From Dactylorhiza incarnata (taxonomy: Eukaryota; Streptophyta; Magnoliopsida; Asparagales; Orchidaceae): 64,000 nucleotides of DNA. The DNA lies in NCBI GenBank assembly GCA_033032865.1, contig JAWHQI010000099.1, positions 7,600,501 to 7,664,500 of the forward strand, given 5' to 3'. Made by a program: the position numbers and the translations under genes. This document shows, piece by piece, positions 10,292 to 20,642 of the stretch; positions within the stretch are counted from its first letter, which is position 1, and each line of letters starts with the position of its first letter. The notes below the pieces were generated by a model. That model made no database searches. It worked only from the letters and a program-made list of their open reading frames with translations, and was not told where the DNA came from.

Positions 10292-12241
10292 ATGGGTGGT
10301 GATGCGGAATCGGAGGGACGGCGAAGGATTGCGAAGGCCTTCGCCGAGCACGGATTCTTTAACTGCAACCTAACAGACGAGGAGTATTTCAGCGCGGTCG
10401 CTGATTACGTCACCCCCCCATTCGAGGCGCGCCGCCCCAGCGAGGATGACACGATCAACGATCCGTTGGTCGACGAGTTGGCCATCCCCATCGCCCACTT
10501 TGCGGTTGGTTTGCGCCTTCCATTGTGGCCGGAGGTTCGCCAGGTAATCCTCGCTCTCGCTTACCTCTTACTCATTTTGACACTCTAGTCTCGCTCGCCG
10601 CGTGAATTAATCTCGCTCTCTGTCCTTAGGTGCTCAAGCACTACGGCGTAGTTCCTGGTCAGCTCACACCCAACGCCATGGCGGTGATTACTGCCTTCGC
10701 TTGCTACCTCCGCGAAGAGCGAATAGAGTTCAGCCTTCCCGTCTTCAGAAAGGCGTTCTCCTTCCGCGCCTACAAGTATGGGACCGCGTATTTCGTGGGT
10801 ACGGGCCCGAAAGTGGTTGAGACCGTCAACAAGGCCCACTTCTGGGCCCAAAAGTTCGTCATCGTCAGGGGGAACTTCGGCAACGTTCCCTTTTCGCCGG
10901 TCCAACATGGCGAGACCACCTATCGGCCCACCGCCCTGGGCGGGCATGAAGCCCTCCTCCATCAATTCCTAAACAAGAAGAACTTCGAAGTCGCCTACCT
11001 CCGCCAAAACCTGGACACGTTGCTCCCGGTTCTCGCCGGAGAAGGTATAGATTTTTGCCTAATATGTCCGCCTCAATTCGCAAGTTTGTCATATTAATGC
11101 CCCTGTTTATAGGCGAGCGAGATCTCCCCCTCCGTCCCCCTTACGCGAGCAACCGGAAACCTGATGCTCTCATGTCCCTCGCTACCATGGGGGCCGAAGC
11201 TTGCCGAGGCGAAGCCACCCCGGCCGAGCACCCCTCTCGCAAGAGGCAGGGAGCTTCCGGTGGTCACGGCGCGCCCCCAAAGTCTCCGCCAAAAAAGAGG
11301 AGTAAGAAAAGCGCAGCCTCGCTTGCTGCACCGAAAGGTAAGGAGCCTCGCGAGGCTGCCTTTGATGAGTTTGACCTTACTGGTCTCTCGGTGGGCGAGG
11401 ACGAAGAGCCTGGCCAGGAGCCGACCAGGACCTCGGTCCTCCCTATCCCGGTGAATCATTACAATTTCGGGCTCGGCCAGAGGCGTCGAGACGAGACTGG
11501 CGAGCCCCTTGTGACTTGGAAACCAGAGACCAACCGGGTGGACATTTCTTCTATCCTCCCCTCCTGGGTGGAGAAGGAGACCGTCAGTGGCCACGCCTTC
11601 GATTTCTCATTCGCTCTCTACGGTCGCGAAGACGCGGGGTCCTACAAGGATGAGACTGCGAGGACTCTCGCCTATGAGAGCGCGAGGTCCCAACTGCGCT
11701 CTGCTGAGCTCGCCCACATGACGGGGAGGCGCTGTCTACAGCTTGAGCTTCAGAACGTGGAGCTCGCGAGGGCCTACCAGGGAATCCTTGCCGAGAACAC
11801 GCAGCTGAAGGAGAAGCTCCTCGCCGCGGAGGGTGGGGTGGTGAGTTATCTATACCTCCAACTTCCTTTTTCTCTTAGCCCCTTCATCTCTCTAACCGGA
11901 CCTGCTAGCAGGATGTCGAGGACGCCGGGAGGGCCAACGCTCGCATCAAGGATCTGGAGAGCGAGGTGACCGGGTTGAAGGCTTTGAACAGCGACCTTAC
12001 CCGTGCCGTTGTCCCCCCCTCGCCTCGTCGTGTAAAGGAAGACCGGCGAGCGCGAGACGAAGAAGTCCGCGTGGGGTCGATAGAGTCGGCTCGCTACATT
12101 TTCTCGGTGGCGAAGGCGATTGGCCTCTTGGCGGACGACGCAGCTGACATGACCCTGGAAGACATCGTTCCAGAGCTCTTCCTCCCCCTCCCGCCAGTGA
12201 AGGACAGCGATGATGAAGAAGGATCCGCAGGCGATTCCTGA
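10292..12241 (+). CDS. Antisense four-exon accessory gene of E (plant 'gypsy type transposon' domain, coiled coil)
   Basis: Exons 10292-10543, 10630-11044, 11113-11840 and 11912-12241 join in phase across three GT-AG introns into an intact frame of 574 codons with ATG at 10292 and TGA at 12239-12241. The ATG has G at +4 and A at -3. Residues about 1-220 hold a domain with the wording LKHYGVVPGQLTPNA and a following CYLREERIEFSL block, which I recognise as the plant family labelled 'putative gypsy type transposon' (PF04195-like). Next comes a basic stretch (PPKKRSKKSAAS, possible nuclear signal), an acidic segment, a predicted coiled coil around residues 400-500, and an acidic tail (DSDDEEGSAGDS). 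It is transcribed against gag-pol and converges on it. Its function is unknown; RNA or DNA binding is a guess. Confidence 0.8.
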
Positions 12242-12754
12242 GGCTCGCCGACTTTCTCATTTTGTGTTGTAATTTTTGATTGGCGAGGTTGCCAAAAAGT
12301 TGTAACCGAACTCTAAAGTGTTGAATATAAATTTTTGCTTTGCTCATCTTGTCTCGCCCCCTCTTTTTTTTTTGTATTGTTATTTTCATGTGTTGAATGT
12401 CCCGCTATTGTTTATCTCATCCTTCGCTTTCGCGGAGGTCATTCTCGCGCCGCACGCTATTGGGTAGGTGCGCTCCGGACGCTCCGGCTGCTTGGATCTC
12501 TCGCCGTTTGCCTTAGGCTTGTTGCGCTTTTGGGTATCTGTCTCGTAGGGTATTTTTTCTCTTGGCGAGAACTCGCCTCTTACCTAGTGCAGGCGACCTT
12601 TCTGCCGAGGACTAGATGTTTGGGATCGTATGAGATTGATCCTCGCTACTTGCGTAGTATTATACGCGACCTTTCTTGGCCGAGCGAGCATGTCCGACGA
12701 GCGAGACGGTTTGCTGACAAAAGACGTCAGCCTACCATTTCTCCCGAAACCACC
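12242..12754. other. 3' region of the accessory gene, no gene seen
   Basis: The start is T-rich with possible polyadenylation context (AATATAAATTTTT near 12325), suitable for the end of the plus-strand accessory transcript. The rest is rich in CTCGC/GCGAG words and contains no recognisable protein. Confidence 0.4.
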
Positions 12755-13505
12755 CGGAACCCCCCGTCTAGATGAGAGCCCGGGAGCGGGATCGATCTGG
12801 GGCATTCTAGCTCCAAAGTATCCAACCTTGCCAGCCTCTCCAGAGATCAACCAGAACCCCCCGTCTGGGTGAAAGCCTGGGAGCGGAATCGATCTGGGGC
12901 ATTCCAGCACCATCGTATCCAAGCTTGCCAGCCTCTCCAGAGATCAACCAGAACCCCCCGTCTAGATGAGAGCCCGGGAGCGGAATCGATCTGGGGCATT
13001 CCAGCACCAACATATCCAACCTTGCCAGCCTCTCCAGAGATCAACCAGAACCCCCCGTCTAGATGAGAGCCCGGGAGCGGAATCGATCTGGGGCATTCCA
13101 GCACCAACATATCCAACCTTGCCAGCCTCTCCAGAGATCAACCAGAACCCCCCGTCTAGATGAGAGCCCGGGAGCGGAATCGATCTGGGGCATTCCAGCA
13201 CCAACATATCCAACCTTGCCAGCCTCTCCAGAGATCAACCAGAACCCCCCGTCTAGATGAGAGCCCGGGAGCGGAATCGATCTGGGGCATTCCAGCACCA
13301 ACATATCCAACCTTGCCAGCCTCTCCAGAGATCAACCAGAACCCCCCGTCTAGATGAGAGCCCGGGAGCGGAATCGATCTGGGGCATTCCAGCACCAACA
13401 TATCCAACCTTGCCAGCCTCTCCAGAGATCAACCAGAACCCCCCGTCTAGATGAGAGCCCGGGAGCGGAATCGATCTGGGGCATTCCAGCACCAACATAT
13501 CTAAT
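12755..13505. repeat. 97-bp tandem array, about 7.5 copies
   Basis: The unit contains CCCCCCGTCTAGATGAGAGC and GGAATCGATCTGGGGCATTC; copies recur every 97 bases (for example 12966, 13063, 13160, 13257, 13354). The inner copies look identical and the outer ones have diverged. It lies between the end of integrase (minus) and the end of the accessory gene (plus), in what would be the 3' UTR of E. Repeated 65- and 83-codon open frames here are artefacts. Confidence 0.95.
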
Positions 13506-13575
13506 CTTGGCACAGCAGCAGTCAGAAACACAACGAACGAAAGTAAGATAATGATTGAATGACATAATAAAGTTT

Positions 13576-15245
13576 TTAAGGGTAGAATCGTTTCAAATCA
13601 TCCCCACTTCGAGCTCGGTCAAGGGACATCCCTTCCACATCCTGGAGGTGATACCCCCCCGACTTGAGCACCTCGCTTATAATATACGGGCCTTCCCAGT
13701 TTGGGTTAAGCTTACCCACTGCGGCCCCTCTTCCGGCCGCATCGACCTTTTTCAGGACTAGGTCCCCTTTCTGGAAGTGCTTGATCCGGATATGTTTGTC
13801 AAAATATCGGGCCATCCGCCGCTTGACCTCTTCCTGCCTGATGGTGGCCAAGTCCCGGAGTTCTTCCACCAGGTCCAAGGACAGCCTCTGTTCTGCATTA
13901 TTACCCTCTAGCCACTCTTCATCCCCTTCGCTCGCAGCGGTCACCCGGGGGGTCTTCACCTCAAACTCTATGGGGAGGACGGCCTCTGACCCGTGAGAGA
14001 GCTTGAATGGAGTCTCCCCGGTGGCGGTATTCGGAGTAGTCCTAATGGCCCAGAGGACGGAGGGTAGTTGTTCTACCCAACTTCCTCGTAGGTTTTCCAC
14101 TTTCTTTTTGAGCAGGTTGACGATTATCTTGTTCGCGGCCTCCACTTGCCCATTGCTCCTTGGGTGGTGGACCGAAGCGAACCTGAGGTCAATGCCGAGC
14201 TGGGTGCAAAAGCTAACAAATTCTTCACTTGCAAACTGTGGCCCATTGTCTGTTACTATGGCTAGTGGGAGCCCGTGCCTGCAGATTATTTCCCCCCACA
14301 CAAAATTCCTTACAACCTGAGAGGTTACCTTAGCTAGCGCCTTCACCTCTACCCACTTGGAGAAGTAGTCAATCATGACTAGCAGGAACTTCCTCTGACC
14401 GCTGGCTTGGGGGAAGGGGCCGACCAGGTCTAACCCCCATATGGCGAAAGGCCAGGGAGCCGTGATGGTCCGGAGTCTCTGAGCGGGGAGGAGTTGGAGC
14501 GGAGCGTAGAGTTGGCACTTCTGACACTTTCTTGTGAACTCTGCTGCATCCTTGCTGAGAGTGGGCCAGAAATAGCCTTGTCTCAACACCCTCCCTTCCA
14601 GGGTCCGACTCCCGGAGTGACTGCCGCATTCCCCGGAGTGGATTTCTTCCAGCACCCTCGGGACCTCCTTCTCGGAGACACAGCGAGCCAGGAGTCCCGA
14701 GAGAGTTTTTCTATGTAGCCCCCCTGCATGCAAAGAGTAATATGCAGATTTATACCTGAAGCGCCTCTTGTCCACTTCCTTTCCTGGGAACTGTCCGGAG
14801 GATAGGAAGGTGATGAATGGATCCATCCATGAGGCCTGCTGATCCACTTCCATCGACTCTCCCTCTTCGATAGAGGGCCGGAAGAGTTCCGAGGTAGTCC
14901 CCCCTGCCCGAGGACCGAACTTGGCTAGGAGGTCCGCCTGGGTGCTCTCCTCCCTCGGCACATGTTTAATCGAGAAGGTGCGGAACTGTCCGATGACCCC
15001 CTTAACCTTTTCCAGGTATAGCACGAGGGTTGGGTCCTTTGCCTCGAACTCTCCTTTGATCTGGCACGCTACCACCATGGAATCCGTGGAGACCTCCACG
15101 TCCTGCACACCCAGTTCTTGGGCCAATCGAAGGCCCGCTATCACTGCTTCGTACTCCGCCTGGTTGTTGGTAATTGGAAAATGGATGTTCAAGGCTTGCT
15201 CAATCCGAGTCCCCTGAGGACTCACTAGGACTATTCCCCCCCGAA
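13576..15245 (-). CDS. E pol, second part: archaeal-type RNase H and integrase
   Basis: The minus-strand frame ends in TAA at 13576-13578. Order: RNase H of the second type (ITNNQAEYEAVIAGL, VSTDSMVVACQI), integrase zinc part (KCQKCQL), integrase core with LDLVGPFP, VTDNGPQFAS and RSNGQVEAANK (D,D,E), and a GPY/F module (NWEGPYII). No chromodomain follows. The frame becomes meaningful at about 15245, where it leaves the frame of the preceding gag-RT gene. An upstream ATG at 15285 lies in the overlapping frame and is probably not a real start. It works with the RT part to make and insert cDNA. Confidence 0.88.
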
Positions 15246-18200
15246 GGAGTGTTTTCCCGACGCTCCGTCCACCAACATCTTCCATGCTTCCGGGGAAGGT
15301 GGCTCGTGCTCCTCCACTTCGGCCGCGTAGTCGGCCATGAAGTCTGCCACTGCTTGAGCCCTGATGGATGTCCTAGGTACGAAGGTGATATTGAACTCGC
15401 TTAATTCCACGGACCACTTTGCCAACCTTCCTGAGTGTTCCACCCCTTCCATGATTTTGCGGAGCGGATGGTCGGTCACCACTTTAATTGAATGGGCTTG
15501 AAAGTAAGGCCGGAGCCTCCGGGCCGATACCACCAAGGCGAAGGCTAACTTTTCTAGGATTTGGTATCGGAGTTCCGCCTTCTTCAGCACTCGACTAACA
15601 TAGTAGATCGGGAACTGTTTCTTCCCCTCCTCTCGGATTAGCACGGAACTTACTGCCTCGGATCCTACCCCTAGGTATAGAGATAGGTCCTCTCCCGGTC
15701 TCGGTCCCTGGAGTAGAGGGGTTTTAGTGAGCTGTTCTTTCAGGGCTTGGAAGGCCCTCTCGCACTCCGGGGTCCATTCGAACTTCTTGTTTCCCCGCAG
15801 TACTTTGAAAAAAGGTGCACATTTCTCTCCCGCCTTGGAGAGGAATCTACTGAGCCCAGCCAATTTCCCTGTGAGGCTCTGGACCTCCTTCGGGTTCTTC
15901 GGCGACTCTAACTCCATTACCGCTTTAACTTTGTCCGGGTTGGGCTCCACTCCCGTGGGGGTGAGCAAATGGCCCAGGAACTTCCCTCGGCTTGCCCCGA
16001 AGACACACTTCAAGGGATTGAGCTTCATCTTGTACCGCCGCAGGGTCCCGAATGTCTCTTCGAGGTCTCGGAGGTGGGTCCCGAGGTCTCGGCTCTTAAC
16101 CATGAGGTCGTCGACATAGACCTCTAAATTTCTTCCTTTCTGTTCGCGGAAGACCCTATCCATCATCCTTTGGTATGTTGCCCCGGCGTTCTTGAGCCCG
16201 AAGGGCATCATCTTATAGCAATAACATCCATCCCCCGTGATGAAGGAAACGTCCTTAATGTCCGGGGGATGCATGCGGATTTGATGGTAACCTGAAAAAG
16301 CATCTAAGAAGGACATTACAGTAAAACCGACGGCTGAGTCAACCAGCGCGTCGATTCTAGGCAAGGGGTAGCAATCTTTCGGGCATGCTTTATTAAGAAG
16401 TGAAAAATCGATACACATACGCCACTTACCTCCGCCCTTCTTTACCATAACGACGTTGGAGACCCAGCCTGGATACTGGATCTCCGATACAAATCCGGCC
16501 TGCAGGAGTTTGCCCACCTCCTCGCGGATGGGCCCTTCTAGCTTGTCTGCGACGGCTCTCCTCTTCTGGCGGATGGGACGGGCACCGGGGTCGAGGTTGA
16601 GGCGATGGCACGCCACATCTGCATCGATCCCGGGCATTTCGGCGGCGCTCCAAGCGAAGACGTCCACGTTCTGTTGCACGCAGGCTAGAATCTCCGCCTG
16701 ATCTCCTGGGCTGAGTCCTCCGCTGACCCGGACTTTTTCCACCACCCCCAGCCGGGTGACGACCTCGAGCTCCACGACCTCGTCCACGGCCTCCAACCGG
16801 GACTGCTCCCCCCAAGCCTTCTCTTCCCCGGCACAAGTGGGAGCTTGAGTCTCTTCCTCGGCCTCCTTCCCTATCATCATCAGCCCTTCCGCCCTTTCCT
16901 CCTGGGCCTTCTCCTCTTCTTCCTTTCTCTCCGCCCGGGGTATCTCAGCCACCCCTTCCTGGGCATGAACCTCACCTCCCTTCTTCTCTTCAGCCACCTC
17001 CAGACCTCCGACTTCGGCTACCTCTTCCATCACCTTGTCCCACTCCTCGGCCTCTCCCATCCAGGAGATGGTGTTGACAGCCGTCACGTAGCACTGTCTT
17101 GCCACCTTGGGATCCCCCCTGACCCGCACCTGGACCCCTCCGTCGTTGAACTTGAGGCACTGATGGAAAGTGGAAGGGACGCAACGGAATGCGCTGATGA
17201 GTGGCCGTCCGAAGATGGCGCTGTAACTGCTCGGGGCGTCCACTATGACGAAGCGACAGTTCCGAGACTGCCCACCCAGGGTCACATGGAGCCCCACCCC
17301 TCCTTCTACTTCCTTCCTCTCCCCCGAAAATCCGAACAGAGGGCCATCCGAGGCCAACACCCTTCTGGGCTCCACCTCCATTTTGTCGAATGCTTTCTTG
17401 AAGATGACATTGACCGAACTCCCATTGTCCACTAGGATTCGGGAGACGGTGAAGTTCTCGATCGCCGTCTGGATGACCAGCGCGTCGCAGAACGGGTCTT
17501 CGTAGCTCGGCATGTCCTTTTGGGTGAAAATAATTTTTTTGGTCGGGGGTGGAGCGGTGGATGTTGACGCTACGCTCCGGCGGTAGATGGTATGGAGGCT
17601 AGCCTTGCGGGTTGCCTCCACCCCTACCCCCCCATGGATCACTCCGATCCCTCCTCTATTCCCCAGATCTGCTCTATCCTCACATCTTTCCTCCTCCTCC
17701 TCCCGAGGTTCCACCTCCACGATTCTTAATGGCTGCTGCGGTGGCGGCGCGGGTGCTCGACCCCTCTTCACCTCCAGGAACTCCGGACAGGTGTCCGTGG
17801 AGTGGCCTTCCACATCGTGGAAGATGCAGTAGGGCACCGCCGTTTCCCTGGCCTCGGCCTCCGCCACCCTATTTCTCCTTCTCCTAGCGGCCGCCGTTTC
17901 CGCTTCTCCTCCCCTCCCTCTTCCTCTCCCCCGGCCAATCGCCATGGCCTGTTGAGGTGGGGGAGGTAGCTGCATCGGGCCTTGCCTCCACCCCAACTGG
18001 GGGGGCCTCCACTGACCCTCGAAACGGTTACCCCTTCCTGGGCCGTAACCCCTTCCCTGCCCCTGCATTCCTCCACCTTGCGGCCTCCATCCCCCTTCCG
18101 GGGCCCGGGGCTCTTCCCTTCTTCTGACCTCTTGCTGCCTCAACTCCGGCTCACTGAGCTTTGCAAGCCTCTTGGTGAGCTCGGGGTTAGCTTCTTCGCT

Positions 18201-19190
18201 CGCTACTTCCTCCGCCACCCTCTCCATCAACTCCTCATAGGAGACGGGGGCCTTCCTCTTCAACGCCATCTTGAAGAAACTTTCCTTCAACCCGACCGTG
18301 AAAGCGAGTTGAAGTGCAAACCCAGGCACCTCCTGAGTGAGCTGCACTTCCTCTTGGAACCGATCCGCATACTGAGCCAACGTCTCCCGGGACTCCTGCT
18401 TCACCGCGAAAAGAGAGTCAGCGTCCTTCTTCCTCCTCTTTGAAGTCGAAAACCTTAACAGAAAACCTCGGCGCAGGTCCTCGAACGCGTAGATAGAGCC
18501 TGCCGGAAGCGAATGAAACCAGTCCCTGGCCTTCTCCTTGAGAGTGACGGCGAAGAGCCGACACTTGAAGGCATCGGACATCGGCCTAATGGAGACCGAG
18601 TCCTCGAAAGACTGCAGATGCTGAACTGGGTCATCTCTGCCATTGTAGTACACTCTATCCCATTCTCCGAATCCCGCCGGAACGGGCGCAGACAACACTA
18701 ACTCGCAGAAGGGGCTTCCCCCTCCTACCATCTTCTCTCGCTCGGCTCGCGGACCCAGCTCGCTCGCCAAGCTCGGGATCGCACTCGCGAGGGCGACGCT
18801 CGCCTGAACCACCCCGGCTGTCGTCGCGTCTTCCTGGCGTGCGCTCGCCTGTGTCGTGCTCGCTGGGGCAGAGCTCGCCGGCACCAAATTCGCCGGCGCG
18901 GAGCTCGCTAACACCGGGCTCGCCGGACTGGCGAACAACACTCGCCCTTCCCTGTCATGTCCTGGTTCAATGGCAACTTCTTTTCCAGCCCTTCCTCCTG
19001 GTGCCTTCTCGCCGACTGTTGTTGGGGGAGTGGTCGCCTGAGGTGCCGGGGTCGCGAATTCGCTCCGCAGAGCCGTGACCGTGAACCCCAAAGTGTCGAG
19101 CACCTCCTTCCTGAAGTCCGCGAACATCCTAGCCATGGCCTCCTGAGGGGTCTCGCCGAACTCCTCGCCTTGCTCTTCATCTCCAGCCAT
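15231..19190 (-). CDS. E gag-protease-RT-RNase H polyprotein
   Basis: A 1319-codon frame starts at ATG 19190, 56 bases inside the 5' LTR boundary. Order: an Ala/Pro/Ser-rich N-terminal spacer (about residues 40-150); the retrotransposon gag domain (about 170-340; LKEKARDWFHSLPAGSIYAF); an Arg/Gly-rich segment; a zinc-knuckle-like YCIFHDVEGHSTDTC near residue 455; aspartic protease with ILVDNGSSVN near 588 (Asn where Thr is usual); an acidic linker; RT with YVDD at 16107-16118 (residue about 1025); and RNase H. The end at 15231 is a stop reached just after a G7 run; one extra base there would join it to the next frame. The start is chosen because it is the first ATG after the primer site. Confidence 0.92.
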   Translation of the reverse strand: MAGDEEQGEEFGETPQEAMARMFADFRKEVLDTLGFTVTALRSEFATPAPQATTPPTTVGEKAPGGRAGKEVAIEPGHDREGRVLFASPASPVLASSAPANLVPASSAPASTTQASARQEDATTAGVVQASVALASAIPSLASELGPRAEREKMVGGGSPFCELVLSAPVPAGFGEWDRVYYNGRDDPVQHLQSFEDSVSIRPMSDAFKCRLFAVTLKEKARDWFHSLPAGSIYAFEDLRRGFLLRFSTSKRRKKDADSLFAVKQESRETLAQYADRFQEEVQLTQEVPGFALQLAFTVGLKESFFKMALKRKAPVSYEELMERVAEEVASEEANPELTKRLAKLSEPELRQQEVRRREEPRAPEGGWRPQGGGMQGQGRGYGPGRGNRFEGQWRPPQLGWRQGPMQLPPPPQQAMAIGRGRGRGRGGEAETAAARRRRNRVAEAEARETAVPYCIFHDVEGHSTDTCPEFLEVKRGRAPAPPPQQPLRIVEVEPREEEEERCEDRADLGNRGGIGVIHGGVGVEATRKASLHTIYRRSVASTSTAPPPTKKIIFTQKDMPSYEDPFCDALVIQTAIENFTVSRILVDNGSSVNVIFKKAFDKMEVEPRRVLASDGPLFGFSGERKEVEGGVGLHVTLGGQSRNCRFVIVDAPSSYSAIFGRPLISAFRCVPSTFHQCLKFNDGGVQVRVRGDPKVARQCYVTAVNTISWMGEAEEWDKVMEEVAEVGGLEVAEEKKGGEVHAQEGVAEIPRAERKEEEEKAQEERAEGLMMIGKEAEEETQAPTCAGEEKAWGEQSRLEAVDEVVELEVVTRLGVVEKVRVSGGLSPGDQAEILACVQQNVDVFAWSAAEMPGIDADVACHRLNLDPGARPIRQKRRAVADKLEGPIREEVGKLLQAGFVSEIQYPGWVSNVVMVKKGGGKWRMCIDFSLLNKACPKDCYPLPRIDALVDSAVGFTVMSFLDAFSGYHQIRMHPPDIKDVSFITGDGCYCYKMMPFGLKNAGATYQRMMDRVFREQKGRNLEVYVDDLMVKSRDLGTHLRDLEETFGTLRRYKMKLNPLKCVFGASRGKFLGHLLTPTGVEPNPDKVKAVMELESPKNPKEVQSLTGKLAGLSRFLSKAGEKCAPFFKVLRGNKKFEWTPECERAFQALKEQLTKTPLLQGPRPGEDLSLYLGVGSEAVSSVLIREEGKKQFPIYYVSRVLKKAELRYQILEKLAFALVVSARRLRPYFQAHSIKVVTDHPLRKIMEGVEHSGRLAKWSVELSEFNITFVPRTSIRAQAVADFMADYAAEVEEHEPPSPEAWKMLVDGASGKHSFGGE

Positions 19191-19226
19191 AACTCTTCTC
19201 TGGGACTTTCTTGAACCAGCCGCGCT

Positions 19227-19246
19227 CCACGCTCACCGCACCAAAA
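19227..19246 (-). other. Primer binding site of E
   Basis: Directly inside the 5' LTR the minus strand reads TTTTGGTGCGGTGAGCGTGG. Element G has nearly the same sequence at the same place (54807-54827), so the two use the same primer tRNA, which I did not identify. Confidence 0.7.
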
Positions 19247-20364
19247 TGTTGAAACCGATTTCTCGGTCTCGAGTGGAGCTCGGGGCCCTCACCGAAATGA
19301 GGGGCAGCTAGCCCTTACCGGTCCCTCGGGAGAGGTAAGGTTGATGACTCGAGCCAAGAACGAAGACCCTAGTCTCAGCGAGGAGGTCCCTCCACTAACC
19401 CGGAAGATCGTTGAGCGCTTCCCCTCCCAAGCCAAAGCTAAGACTCGGGCACCTTGGAGAGCTAGAGAGCTCAAACCAAAGCGACCTAGGAAGAGAAGAG
19501 CTCAAAAATAATGAACCGGTCCTCTTCCAAGGTGCCCTTTGAGGTCTATTTATAGATTTTAGTTTTGTGGCCTGTCAATAACCAAATCCCGCTGTCCATT
19601 CTCACTATCCGCACACCGGATTGGTCTGCTAACAGCCAAACTCCGCTGTTCGGAGAGGCTAAACGCAGACCACCGGGGGCCTCTTGGTAAAAATCCCTTC
19701 CTGGACTTTTACGGGGCGAGCCAGCCCGCTTCGCGACCTCCCTCGCGAGTGGAGCTCGCGAGCCTCTGGGTCAGCGAATCCCAGAGGTATTATCGACACA
19801 TTACATGGCTCGCTCGCCTGCACTACCTCGGCGAGTCCCAGGATGACTATCCGCTCTCACTCTAGGCGGGCTCGCCTAGCGAACTCCTTCCTCAACTGGT
19901 TGGGCTCGCCAATTGCGACCCGGCCAAGCCCCAAAATGGCTATCCGCACCCCAAAATGGCTAACTGTACCCCAGGTGGGTCTGCTAACAGCCAAGCTCCG
20001 CTGTTTGAGGAGGCTAAGGGCAGACCACCGAGGGTAAAATGGTAAATTGACCCTACTGATTCATGGATAAGGGATTGCGAGAACATTACGATCGGAGCTC
20101 TCGCCTGCCTTCTCGCGGATCCTGTCCGTGACCCCTCCTCTAGGGGGTAGCGTTGCGAGAACCCCGCTGAAGGAGCTCTCGCGAGCCCTCTCGCGAATAC
20201 CGCCAGCGGCATCCCCTTTGGAGGGTGGCCTTGCGAGGACCGCGCTAGCCCATTTTGGTGGTCTGCTGAGGTCTCGTCGGCTGGGGGTTAATCTCAGCGA
20301 GGTCTGGATCTCGCCACTCCCGTCTCGCTTGATTTCTTTATCCGGCGAATATCGGGGTTGTACA
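19247..20364 (-). repeat. 5' LTR of E with promoter
   Basis: 1118 bases, partner of 8446-9563. On the minus strand the TATA-like CTATAAATAG (19546-19555) lies about 300 bases before the LTR end, placing transcription start near 19520. U3 (19560-20340) carries CTCGCGAG-type motifs. The R/U5 part resembles the 54500-54800 part of the G LTR. Confidence 0.95.
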
Positions 20365-20369
20365 GTTTG

Positions 20370-20642
20370 TCCTCATCTTGTCAACATAAGAACTTGTCGA
20401 AAACATGAACAAGTCTTTATCTCTCCTCCCCACATGAACTACCTCAGCCTTCACTGCCTCCACATTCTGAAGAAACCTCACTTCTGTTGGGCCAAACAGA
20501 ACGTGATACCCAGCGTCTACAGCGTTGGTCACGGAGAAGAGGTTTTTCCTCATTCCGGGCACATGATAGACACTCTTCAAGGTTAGTGGCCCCCTATCAC
20601 TGCCCAAGGAAACAACCCCCACCTTCTCTACAACATGCACGG
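20370..20642 (-). pseudogene. D protease C-terminus and pre-integrase start
   Basis: Between insertions E and A is a minus-strand piece of D's polyprotein. It contains LKSVYHVPGMRKNLFSV, the conserved copia protease-to-pre-integrase stretch. It continues from 28232-28236 (shared CACGG) on the right and into 8445 on the left. The sequence is open; it is broken only by the insertions. Confidence 0.88.

Larger units (their letters stand above)
8446..20364 (-). mobile_element. Element E: young Tat-like Ty3/gypsy retrotransposon
   Basis: LTRs 8446-9563 and 19247-20364 are both 1118 bases, start TGTTGAAACC and end TTGTACA on the plus strand, and differ at only one position noticed (A at 8917, G at 19718). 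GTTTG duplications flank it (8441-8445 and 20365-20369). The minus strand encodes gag, protease, RT, RNase H, a second archaeal-type RNase H, and integrase. The second RNase H and the missing chromodomain point to the Tat lineage. An opposite-strand spliced gene and a 97-bp array lie between integrase and the 3' LTR. It is inserted in D's polyprotein gene. Confidence 0.95.

Noticed and set aside
12762..13565. Series of identical 65- and 83-codon open frames every 97 bases
   Set aside because: They are shadows of the 97-bp tandem array.
15231..15285. Independent start of the integrase protein at the ATG 15285
   Set aside because: That ATG is in the overlapping frame across RNase H codons of the first ORF; the frame only gains homology after about 15245.
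16426..18443. Plus-strand frames of 80-196 codons opposite the E polyprotein
   Set aside because: They are antisense shadows of a conserved minus-strand coding region.
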